Shown here: piece by piece, positions 52,021 through 63,100 of the stretch
How positions within the stretch are numbered: the stretch's first letter is position 1
Layout: every line of letters begins with the position of its first letter
DNA from: Haematococcus lacustris
Lineage: Eukaryota; Chlorophyta; Chlorophyceae; Chlamydomonadales; Haematococcaceae
DNA length: 64,000 bases
Reading direction: 5' to 3'
Assembly (NCBI GenBank): GCA_030144725.1
Contig: JASKMD010000020.1
Coordinates: 434,001-498,000, forward strand
Notes under the pieces: model-generated
Seen by the model: only the letters and a program-made list of their open reading frames with translations
Told to the model about the DNA's origin: nothing
Databases searched by the model: none
Made by a program: the position numbers and the translations under genes

Positions 52021-55000
52021 ATGTCAACTAGGCTGCAAGGACTGCGCCGCTGGATACACACTGTCATATGCCCGCTGTCACTGTCTCTATGGGGCGTCCC
52101 GGCCACGCAGTATGCGGCAAGCGTATTGAATTTCACCGTCACCAGGCAAACGCTCACAGGGCTGGCTGCGACGTCCACCTTTCTGCTGGTCACCGTAGCT
52201 CAGATATGGGCACTGCTTGTACAAGCGACACCGAAAAGGTATGCGTCCACCACCAACGCACTTAGCCCTCGTGCTGGCTCTGAACTCTCTGCTTGCTTAC
52301 TTACCGCTCAGGAACTCTCTGAGCCGGCTGCTGGCCTTCCTGCACATCTATGTCGGCCTCATCATCATGCCCGTCCTCAACGATGTCATCCCGGCTCCTG
52401 GAATGGAAGCACTGAGCATGCCTTACCTGCCTGGCTCAGTAAGTGGGCACTGCTGCTTATGCCGCTGTGCTTGTCACAAGCGTTGCAGGTGGTGATTGCA
52501 TTGCACTGCCCACTGGCGCTGGCGTCTAATGCAGGTAATTAACACATGCTGGGGCATGTTGGAGGGCTTTGAGCCAGGCTCCCAGCTGCTGGGGGCTGTT
52601 GCCGTGGTGCCCTCCTACGCCGCCCTGCAGCTGCACAGGGAGTGGAGGGCTTGGTCTGCCCAGCCTGGCCCAGGGGAGGGGCAAGTGAGTGGAGCCAGCT
52701 CCATGTTGCTGCCCAACCACATTACACCGCCCTCCCTGCCACGCACAGCTGCATGTTGGCTTGCTTGCGCCTGCAGGTTGACCATCCCACTAACCCTGGT
52801 CTGTCCTGGACCCTGGCTCGCTACCTGCAGCTGCTACTGCTGTACGCGGTGGTGAACGTGATAGCAGTGGTGGCCCTGAACATGCAAGCGCTGCAAGCAG
52901 GGCCCAGCAGGCAGACAGTTGCAACAGCCTCCTCCTACTCCCTCCCTCCGCTGCCCACCCCTTACTCGGATGCCCCACACAGCGCTGGGTCCAGCTCAGC
53001 AGGGAGCTGGGCCTGCAGGCTGTGCAGCAGGCTGGATGCATGGGATGCTGCAGTGGGCGCCACGCTGGGCAGGCTGTTGGCCTGGTGCGACCCTGACCTG
53101 TGCCTGGTGGCTGTGTGTGGGCCTGTGGCGGCCCTGAGCTGGTTTGCCGCTGCCCATGCCCTGCTGTGTGGCAAGCAACCTTGCACTGTGCACGCCATGA
53201 CAGCCTCTGCGGGCATCACTGCTGCGCTGATGCTGTCTGGAGTGGACCGCAACAAGCTGGTGAGGAGCGCATCACAGGCCAGGCAGCTGCTGGACGACCT
53301 GCTGCCCAGGTGAGGGTCAGCCAGCCTGATGGGGCCTGGGGAGTGGAATCCCTGATGGCTGGCAGCCTGCCTGGTTGCTGGCCTGGGTGTGACCTTGGAA
53401 ACGCCCATATGAGTATATGACAGCTAGGGAGGGTGGCATAGCTCCAGTTCAATGTTGATGGAATATCTTACCCCAGGGCCAGGCAACCAGACCATGTTGA
53501 TGGCACAGTCTGCCAGCAGCATCTACCTGCCTGTGTCTGCCAGTCTAGTCAACCAGACCTGTCTAGGCAACCAGACCTGTCTAGGCAACCAGACCTGGTC
53601 CAGCAGGATATGTTGATGGCACAGCCGTGTGCCAGCAGCGCCTGCCTGCCTGCATCTGCTGCTGGCCTGATCGCAGCCACATTGTGACCAAGCTGCTGGA
53701 GTCAGACAGCCATGGCCCTGACAGCCCACCCACAGTGCCTCCCCGCAGCAGTGACCCAGGGTCATGCACAAGCAGCTTCAGGCCCCTCAGCTCCAGTCTT
53801 CTAACCCTAGCCAGCTTGACCATGTCGGCCAGTGGCACCCCTGACAATGATGTGCTGGGAGCAGTACCAGGCAGCAGCTGGTTGACTGGCACCACACAAG
53901 CCACTGACATCATGCACATCACCGCCCTACCTGCGGCAGTTGAGGCAGATTTCCCAGCTGCCCCAGCAACAAACGAGCAGGAGGAGGACGATGATGACAC
54001 AGAGCAGGATAGTGGCCAGCAGCTGGGGCTCGGCTCTACTGGAGCAAGATACGGACTGGATGTATTCGACATGGCAGGCAGTCAGCACGGCAGGCAGTAT
54101 CCAGAGCGCAGCTCCAATCCCTGTAAGAGAACGTCACTGCTGGGCAACAAACCCAACCGCTGGCAGGAACAGACCAGCAGGAGGGGCAGGCTCAGCAGCA
54201 GCGGGACGGCGCCTAGGCAGGCTGAGGGACTGTTGAAAAGATGTGGAAGCCTGATGGGCAGCTCCCTGAACCCCCAATATGCTGTGCCAGGCTTGGTCAG
54301 GAAGGCACAGCAAGGGGATGAGGGGGAGGCTGGCTGGTCAGCAGGCCTGCGGGGCTGGTGTTGGGACGGTAAGCGGACCAGTGACTCAGCAGCCAGCAGC
54401 AGCCCTCTGAGGCCACAACCGCCCACACTGCCCAGAAGCATGGCCACATGGCACCCCAGCGTGTCAGTGTTGTTTGCGGACATCGTGGGCTTCAGCACCG
54501 TGAGCCAGGAGGTGGAGCCCGAGCAGGTGTTCACCATGCTGTGAGTCAGGGGCGGCCGGGAGGGGCAGAGGGGCTAGGGGCTGGGCAGCAGGGCCGGCTG
54601 CAGGGCTGGGGGGCGCTGGTGTGGGTCAGGGTCCGCTGGGATACTGGCAGCTGGGTGGTGTATAGAGAGCAGGCAGGAGGGCGGCTGGATGTGCCCCTGC
54701 TGCTGCCACTGCACTGCCCACCCTCCCCGCCTGCCTGACCCAGCTCTGGCCTTGTATGCTGGCTGCCTGCAGCAATGAGCTGTATGCCCGCTATGATTCC
54801 ATCTGCGAGACCATGCCCAGCCTGTACAAGGCAAGTGTCTGCTGCTGCTGACCGCTAGCACAGCCTGGGTGCCAGCAGCAGCAGCTTGGGCAGCTGTGCA
54901 GTGCGCCTGCCTGCCTTGCTGAGCTGCTGCTGGCCCTGGCACCTGACTGCAGATTGAGACCATTGGCGATGCTTGTGAGTGGCTGCATCAGGGAGGGGCA

Positions 55001-55853
55001 CAGCAGCATGCCGCCCAGCAGTGTGGTGGGGCAGCAGCTTGTATTGCTACCGATACTTGCAGTCCATGGCTATGAGGCTGCCCTGCTGCCTGGCCGCAGA
55101 TATGGTTGCTGCCGGCCTTCTGCTGCATGACGCCGATCATGCCGCCACCATGCTGCGCTTTGCCCTAGCCATGCAGCAGGCAGCGGGGCAGGTGCAGATG
55201 CCCACCGGCACAGGGCCTGTGCGCATCAGGGTGGGCATCCACTCTGGCCCAGTGACCAGCGGCATCATCGGCAAGATCCGCAAGCGCTACTGCCTGGTGG
55301 TGAGCAGGGAAGCAGGGCTTGGCTGGCTGCTTGTCATCAGCGGCATCATCATCATCATCATGAATGTTACTACATGGCGTTCCTGCAGCACACCCTCCCT
55401 GGCACCTCCTCTAGCTGGCAGCTGCAGCTGCAGGCCCTCAGTGGCACATCGAGCCTGACAGCTGCAGGCCCTCCAGGTCTCCAGCTCGCTGCCCCTCCCT
55501 GCCAGCTGCCCTGGCCTGCCTTGGTCTGTGCAGGGCAACACCGTGAACACCGCCTCCCGCATGGAGAGCTGCGGGCTGCCTGGCCGCATCCACGTCAGCA
55601 GCAGCACGCACCAGCTGGTGGCAGGCAGCCACCCGGAGTTTGTGTGGGAGTGCCGTGGACCCCTGGACATCAAGGTGGGGCCAGGCAGCAGGCAGGCAGG
55701 CTGCAGGGGTCAGGGCTCAGGGGTGTGTGACAGCCAGCAACCAGGTGTATGGCGCCCTGCTGTGAGGCCCGAGCCTGCTGCTGTCCCCTGCTGCCTGCGC
55801 AGGGGCTGGGCAGCATGGTCACCTGGGTCTTGGCACAGCCTGAGCAGGCCTGA
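52021..55853 (+). CDS. Multipass membrane guanylate cyclase (class III), ten-exon model
   Basis: Exons 52021-52238, 52312-52438, 52535-52684, 52777-53309, 53677-54540, 54773-54830, 54953-54974, 55100-55299, 55534-55674 and 55803-55853 join in frame to 787 codons plus TGA. Residues ~14-330 hold about six or seven hydrophobic helices; a Ser-rich linker follows; ~605-770 is the cyclase domain. Metal Asp611 (VLFADIVGF) and Asp656 (IETIGDAY), purine-selecting Glu652 and Cys722 (RYCLV) point to GTP rather than ATP, and Asn729/Arg733 (GNTVNTASRMES) stabilise the transition state. It should convert GTP to cGMP at a membrane. Class III domains act as dimers, so it would homodimerise or pair with the second copy. 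Exon 7 is only 22 nt; the intron after exon 6 has a GC donor (AAG/GCAAGT). The ATG at 52021 is the first in frame; extra 5' exons are possible. Confidence 0.85.
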
Positions 55854-57279
55854 CACACATGTCATCATGCATGGTATGGCCATTCATGGCATGATCGAAC
55901 AGCGTGATGCAGCCACGCAAAACACAGCACTGTAGCAATATAACGCCATCCATGCGTGGCTTACAAGGTGCCGCAGCAGAGGCACATGCGTCGAAGAAAA
56001 CGCACCCATGGCCTTCCACCAGCTGCTGCTCCGTACCAAACCGGACCCGGATCCTTACTAACTGGACCTCCAGGATGGCCAGCTCAGTGCTAGGCTTGTG
56101 TCCCCAACACGCATGCCTCAGGGACTGGAGCCAGCAGCCCGCAATGACTGCTGTCAGGGCCCAGGAGCACCCCAGACAGCCCCGACGACCTCTGGGGACA
56201 GTGGCAGCAGAGAGGTAGCACTCCTTACTCCTAGACAGTGAGTGATACGGGATGACACACGGACTACGCACTTCTTCCTATGGATGGCTGCACCACAGCC
56301 AAAACGCCCAGGTTGAAAGCTGATGACTTGCCCTGCCCACATGGCCTGGCAGGAAATTGTGGCTTAAACTACAGAGATGTCAGAGAACTACAATAAACTT
56401 AGATGCCAGCCAGGTGGTGTGGCATGCCATGGAAGGACCATGTGTCTATGTGTCTGTGCTGAGCAGTGGCCAGCTGTAAGAGTTCTATGATCTTAGTGGG
56501 TGCAGTTTCAGACAAAGCTGTATTGAAAGCCCAAGCCTTGGGGGAAAGAGAGCCACCGGTGTGGGGTTGGCAGTCATCAAGGATGCTTCAACCTGATTGG
56601 AGTAGCTTCCAGTGTACGCCACTGAACGCCATTTGTCGTGAGTGAGATTATCCACAGTCAAACATGTTGTTCCATTTTGAATGTGTGTTGTTTGTCTGTA
56701 TCATAAGCCCACGCTCAGTATATTCCCCAGTGTGATGGTCTTGTAATGCTGAGTATAAATCCCCAAAAGTTGTATCGAAAGCCCATGCCCAGTGTGATGG
56801 TCTGGCGCCGGCCCTGCCAGCCAGCTGCAGAGGTCAGAGCTGGCTCCAGAGGTCAGAGCTATCATCCCCCTCCCAACCCGACCACTCCTTCCTGCCTGGG
56901 TTGTATGCAAGGAAAGGAGGCGGCTCACCTTGCACAGCTCCTGAAGCTGCAGCCTGCCTATGCACAGTGTGTGCCAGTCATGAGAGCCCGGGCTGGTAGC
57001 CAGCGTTAAGCTGTCGGTTTTGGTGAGGTGCCCAGTGGTGTGGGGTTTGCCCACAAACGTGCCATCGATGTGGGGGCTGTAGTCATCAAGGGTGCGACCG
57101 TGGTTGCTACAACTTGTTTGTAGTAGCTGAGTGAGATTACCCACAGTCCGACATGCTATTCCTTAAAAAAGTTAAATAAGTTTTGTTGGTCTGGCGCGGG
57201 CCCTAATGAATGCAACACAAATGAGGTTAATGGTTTTCCAATGTTAGTCGTGAGAGTTTCAAGAGTCGACCATACCGCC
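55854..57279. other. Intergenic; diverged ~170-bp direct repeat
   Basis: Sequences at about 56520-56690 and 57003-57190 share GTGTGGGGTT..., TAGTCATCAAGG... and GAGTGAGATTA(T/C)CCACAGTC in the same order, as diverged copies of one repeat. No gene recognised. Confidence 0.5.
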
Positions 57280-58350
57280 GGCCATAACAAAGCTGCCGCT
57301 GTACCGGCGGTTTCTCTACGCCATCCACATCAACAGGTGCCTGGAGGAGTAGCAGGACCCCCAGCACCCCCACCCAAAGGCGAAGGCAGGGGCAAGGGTC
57401 CTCGGGTGACAGCCTGCCCCGCACCCTTCATCCTCACCCCCATTGCTGGGTCAGGTACTTACTTCATCGCGATAGATTGCAGGGTCTTGCATGGGGTGTT
57501 GCCACAGCGGCAGCCTTTGAGGCCAAGCATGCTGCCCACAATCATTGGGACAGAGTATTCAAGGTAGGCAAGCTCGCTAATCATGAGTTTGTGTTTGATA
57601 GACAAATCCTCACTGAAATACACACGCCCACTGCACTACACTCCCGCCCCTAGTCCCTCTGGCCCCTCTGGCAGCAGCCCAGCAGCAACAATCGCGCACC
57701 AGCTGACACAGGCGGGGGCCTGGCTGACGAGCGGGCGTTCCAGTTTTACCCAGCCACTTGGATGGGCATGGGGTAGGACCCCGGCGCCATCCAGGCAGTC
57801 AGCGCAGCCTTGGGGGTGTGGAATGAGGATGGCTGCCTGGAAAGCTTCCACAGCAGCAAGCTGAGCAGGAGACAGGTGCAGCATGACAGCGACCTGATCC
57901 AGGCTCGCCGCAACACTCAGCGGTGGAATGACAACATCAAGCTCCAGCTGCAGCACCTGGCAGCAGCCACCCCAGCAGCCACCTCCCTGGTGGTCATCCA
58001 GCAGCATGTGGCTATGACCCTGGTCACCTAGGATGTAGTGTGGGGGGAGTACCTGCACCTCAAGTGGGCAGAGCAGAAGATGAGGCTGTATGGCGAGCAG
58101 GAGAAGGTCCTGGAGTTCTGCTTCAAGAAGGTGGGAGTGTTAAGGGTAGGGGGGGGGGGGGCAGCAGCTGGTGGTGTTCTTTGGCAACGCTGGCATTGGC
58201 ACGCGGGATGGGTGGGTGGCCAAGGCCGTGCTGCAGGCCTGCCGCAAGGTGGTGGAGAGGCCCAACAGCGGCAGGCCAACAGACAGGGTGAAAGGCAAGG
58301 TGGTGACAATGGATGAGTTCCGCACCAGCAGTTGAGTCAGCTCAGCTATG
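57280..58350 (+). pseudogene. Decayed TnpB/Fanzor-like nuclease fragment
   Basis: Pieces on the plus strand: LPLYRRFLYAIHINRCLEE (57289 on); YFIAIDCRVLHGVL (57460s); then a longer frame ATWMGMG-stop-DPGAIQAVSAALGVW, whose G-x-G-x-DPG matches a RuvC-I motif (Asp at 57777-57779) with TAG just before it; SKLSRRQ...ARRNTQRWNDNIKL; a second TAG near 58030; WGEYLHLKWAEQKMRLYGEQ; a frame change at a G13 run (58150-58162); then QLVVFFGNAGIGTRDGWVAK and VVTMDEFRTSS followed by TGA and VSSAMNS. The last block resembles the stretch leading to the TnpB/Fanzor zinc ribbon. Two stops, a frameshift and no C-terminal catalytic part make it a dead copy. The nuclease assignment is from motif memory only. Confidence 0.45.
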
Positions 58351-58539
58351 AACAGCCTCCACGCTGAAAAGTTATTAAGGAGCTGTGGGGCCCCGGTAGC
58401 TACTTCTGGTGCACCCCATCCCGCCACATTGCCGCAGCCTCTCCATGACTGTGCGTTCTCATGACAGGCAGCTGTGTGGGCTTGATACCTTCCCTGGTGA
58501 CTGGCAGCTATCAATAGAGGCCAGCTGGGGTCCCTGGCC

Positions 58540-58572
58540 TGATCTGATCTGATCTGATCTGATCTGATCTGC
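58540..58572. repeat. (CTGAT)n microsatellite
   Basis: Six or so CTGAT pentamers. Confidence 0.9.
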
Positions 58573-60027
58573 TCTGCTGGTCTCCCCCATCACGCAGCAT
58601 CACTCAGGCTAGCTGCCTCATACGGAGCTTGTATGGTGACTATACCCATTACTCGTTAGGGGCGAGTGCAAAGTCACAAGGGCTGGCGGCAAGTCATGCG
58701 TGTTGCCACCTGCCTACTTCTACCAGCTGCCTGTTTTGTGTGTATGGTGTGCGGCCAGGGGTGGCCATTAGAGCAGGGGCAGGTCCAAGGGGAGAGGAGG
58801 GCGCTCAGGAGTTGCTGCACAGGCCTGCTCTGGATGGAGCCCAGACCCAAACTCAAACTCTAATCCGAACCCTACCCCTCACTATAGAAAGGCCTGCTCT
58901 GGAGTTCTGCTGCTGGTGACTTTGGTCATAATGGCAGGGGTGGTCACGCTTGCGCATGCAGTGTCGCTGCGGTGATGCCCCGGTGGCTGCTCATTCCTAG
59001 GCGAGCCTTCCCCTGGGCAGCTGATTTACAGGTGGCCTAACCCCAGGCCCCCTCACATCAGGCAGCCCTCCTGCTGCCCTCCACGTACTACAGCAGCCCG
59101 CCATACACCCGCCCCATACCAGGCGCAGGCCGCTTTCGCCAGGCACAAGCCTGCTGCCACCGGCGGCTGCACCCAGCCTGCGGCATACATGGCTTGTGTA
59201 TTAGGTCACTTAGGGACCTGACGTGGTGCTTCAGAAAGGGTTAGACACAAATTACTAACCCTCATGACCAGGCATGCCAGCCTGCACCCCTCCTCTACCC
59301 TCCCCTGCCCAAGCCCTGCCCCCGCCTGGCGCATGCCCTGCACCTGCCCCAGTACGTTCACTCCCACCGCCGATGGCGAGGGCGGGTGGCCTAGCAAAGG
59401 TTTATCTGTCCCAGGCTTTGACAAGCACCACGACTGCTCCACACTAGGGCGGCACATGGTTTCATTCAATTCTACGACACAGCCGAATCCAGAACTTTTG
59501 AGACGAGAAAGACATGAAAGACTACGAAACAGGGCCGTCATTCTCTTGTTCACAGGGTCTTGTTGCTGTTGTCATTACCACCATTGCCATTACCACGACC
59601 TCACACACTAAGCATTCACAACATTTCAAAAAGAACTCACAACCTTTTAAGACGCATCTTCCTTTAACGCCAGGCTAGGCACCACCTGATATACTTCACC
59701 ATAAATATCGAAGCATGGGTAACTCCTGTGGGTCTTGCCTCATTGTTTGACGTGTAATACTGCCCAGAACACTGACCTGGGCTGTACCCTGGCTGCTTAG
59801 CAATATACATTCACGAGTAGTAGGGCAACCCTTGAAGTCCAGGATGCTTTGCATCCCATCAAACTCCTGCTTGCCAATAAATGCCTACTCTAGCCTCATG
59901 CCGTCCATATCCCCGCATGTGGGTGACATGGCCTCCACTAGAATGCACATGCAATGTGCACGTGCTCCTGTGTCCAGACTTGTTGGTAATCCCTTGAGCG
60001 TGGTTGAGCTTGGGAGCAGCTCAGGCA
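58573..60027. other. Intergenic, no recognisable gene
   Basis: Short ORFs only. AACCCTACCCC at ~58868 is a weak telomere-like match. Confidence 0.4.
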
Positions 60028-60087
60028 GTTGGGTTAGGGTTAGGGTTATGATAACCCGCCCTAACCCTAACCCCAAACCCTAACCCA
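60028..60087. repeat. Head-to-head interstitial telomere repeat
   Basis: TTGGGTTAGGGTTAGGGTTA is followed within 5 bp by TAACCCGCCCTAACCCTAAC and CCCAAACCCTAACCC. So TTAGGG units run rightward into CCCTAA units. That is the orientation expected where two chromosome ends have joined. Further telomere-like sequence (GGGTGGGTTAGGGT) lies at 60174-60187, inside the aberrant last exon of the minus-strand cyclase. Confidence 0.9.
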
Positions 60088-60160
60088 GCTAAGATAGTTT
60101 GAGAAAAAGATGAAGACGAGACCTAGGAGCCATGTGGCCTTAGGAGCAGGCGTGTACTGC

Positions 60161-63100
60161 TTACGTACTGCAGGGTGGGTTAGGGTCAGCAAGAAGATAG
60201 GTGACCATGCTGCCCAGCCCCTGCGCAGGCAGCAGGGGACAGCAGCAGGCTCGGGCCCCACAGCAGGGCGCCATACACCTGGTTGCTGGCTGTCACACAC
60301 CCCTGAGCCCTGACCCCTGCAGCCCGCCTGCCTGCTGCCTGGCCCCACCTTGATGTCCAGGGGTCCACGGCACTCCCACACAAACTCGGGGTGGCTGCCT
60401 GCCACCAGCTGGTGCGTGCTGCTGCTGACGTGGATGCGGCCAGGCAGCCCGCAGCTCTCCATGTGGGAGGCGGTGTTCACGGTGTTGCCCTGCACAGACC
60501 AAGGCAGGCCAGGGCAGCTGGCAGGGAGGGGCAGCGAGCTGGGGACCTGGTGGGCCTGCAGCTGTCAGGCTCGATGTGCCACTGAGGGCCTGCAGCTGCA
60601 GCTGGCAGCCAGAGGAGGTGCCAGGGAGGGTGTGCAGCAGGAACGCCATGTAGTAACATTCAAGATGATGATGCCGCTGGTGACAAGCAGCCAGCCAAGC
60701 CCAGCTTCCCTGCTCACCACCAGGCAGTAGCGCTTGCGGATCTTGCCGATGATGCCGCTGGTCACTGGGCCAGAGTGGATGCCCACCCTGATGCGCACAG
60801 GCCCTGTGCCGGTGGGCATCTGCACCTGCCCCGCTGCCTGCTGCATGGCTAGGGCAAAGCGCAGCATGGTGGCGGCATGGTCGGCGTCATGCAGCAGAAG
60901 GCCGGCAGCAACCATATCTGCAGCCAGGCAGCAGGGCAGCCTTATAGCCATGGACTGCAAGTATCGGTAGCAATACAAGCTGCTGACCCACCACACTGCT
61001 GGGCGGCATGCTGCTGTGCCCCTCCCTGCTGCAGCACTCACAAGCATCGCCAATGGTCTCAATCTGCAGTCAGGTGCCAGGGCCAGCAGCAGCTCAGCAA
61101 GGCAGGCAGGCGCACTGCACAGCTGCCCAAGCTGCTGCTGCTGGCACTCAGGCTGTGCTAGCGGTCAGCAGCAGCAGACACTTGCCTTGTACAGGCTGGG
61201 CATGGTCTCGCAGATGGAATCATAGCGGGCATACAGCTCATTGCTGCAGGCAGCCAGACACAAGGCCAGAGCTGAGCCAGGCAGGCGGGGAGGGTGGGCA
61301 GGGCAGTGGCAGCAGCAGGGGCGCAGCCAGCCGCCCTCCTGCCTGCTCTCTACACACCACCCAGCAGCCAGTATCCCAGCGGACCCTGACCCACACCAGC
61401 GCCCCCCAGCCCTGCAGCCGGCCCTGCTGCCCAGCCCCTAGCCCCTCCCGGGCGCCCCTGACTCACAGCATGGCGAACACCTGCTCGGGCTCCACCTCCT
61501 GGCTCACGGTGCTGAAGCCCACGATGTCCGCAAACAACACCGACACGCTGGGGTGTCGTGTGGCCATGCTGTTGGGTAAGGCAGGATTAATGTGAGGGCC
61601 ATACGCATGGTGGGACGAGGCCACAGAGGTGCCCTGGTGACCTAAGCGTGAGGGCAGGCTGGTCATGTTGGTGAGGTCCCTTAATGTAGGAGCCATCAAG
61701 AAGGATGGGGTGGGCAAGCTGGAACCAGAGCTGGACGGTGCGACGTTTAAGCCGGAGCTGGTCAGTCTCCTGAAGAAGCCCGACATGCCGCCCGTCTCAC
61801 TACTTCTTGGCTCACTGACATTGCTGCCATGATGCTCACTGCCAGGTAGCAGGAGCACGGGCTCAGCTGCTGCTGACCGGATGGCGGGAATGGGCTGCGC
61901 AGTCAGGAGGGTCTCACAGGGATGTTCGCTCCACACCCAGTCGCTGATGGTTGCCACCTGGCCATGGTCAGGCGTTCCTGACGTGCTGTTGCCATCATCA
62001 TCATCCCAGCTCAAGCTGCACTGCCCGCTTGCCTGCTCTGAGGGTACCACCCCGGGCATTACTGGCGGCCGGGGCATGGAGCCACACACCTTTGCCATGG
62101 GCGACAGGCCCCATGCGCCGCTTTGCATGCTGGGTTGCTCCTTGGTGGAACCCTTGGGGCATACAAGGAATTGCACAGGTGCAGACGAGAATTGGTGGGA
62201 GCTGGAAGAGCGGTGGAGGTGTGTGGGCTGCCTGGGGAGGAGCTGTGGCTGGCTGAGCTGCTGGCTCAGCCCTGCACTGCCTGACCCACTATGGCCTGGC
62301 ACAGCATTGCCTGCTGCAGCACCCTGTGAGGGTTTGTCACAAGACAGCAGGCTGGCGGCCAGGGGGGCAGCGGTCTGGGAGGTGGTGGAGTTGCCTATGG
62401 AAACAAAGCTGGGGTGTCGGCTGGTGTCCAGGCTGCTGTCAAAGTGGTGGGTGGCAGGCGGCTGGAGGGCTTGAGGGGCAGCCCGGTTGAGTGCGGGCAG
62501 GGTGTGGGCCTCCAACAGTGCGCTGACGATGTGGCTGCGGCCACACCAGCAGCAGGGGCAGCCATGCCACAGTGAAGTAATGTGCGTGAGGTGGATGGAG
62601 GTGTAATGGCACTGGCTGTGCTTCTAGGATGGTGGTGTGCTGATGGGGCCAGCACTGAGAGGAAAACATGCAGTTCCCTCCTGCCTGCCCTGGTCCTACT
62701 TCTCACTCCCTGGCCCCCTCCGCAGTCCGGCCTCCATAACCCAGGCCTGCCACTTATTGACAGATGACCCCAGCAGCTGCTCATGATAGGGTCTACAAGG
62801 CATGCTACCCCTATCAAATGTCCCAGTCTCGCAGGACCTAGGCTTGAGATGGGTGGGACTAGTGATGACCTGCAGGGAGCCCTCCACAGGGCGCGGTACT
62901 TGAGCAGCAGGGGCCTAGACCAATCAGGCTCACCCAGCCTCACCAGCAGCAAGGCCTGAGGTGAACGTTAGGGGAGCCAGCCATCAGGGATTCCACTCCC
63001 CAGGCCCCATCAGGCTGGCTGACCCTCACCTGGGCAGCAGGTCGTCCAGCAGCTGCCTGGCCTGTGATGCGCTCCTCACCAGCTTGTTGCGGTCCACTCC

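Noticed and set aside
60028..60087. A true chromosome end
   Set aside because: Repeats are short, in head-to-head orientation, and unique sequence continues on both sides.
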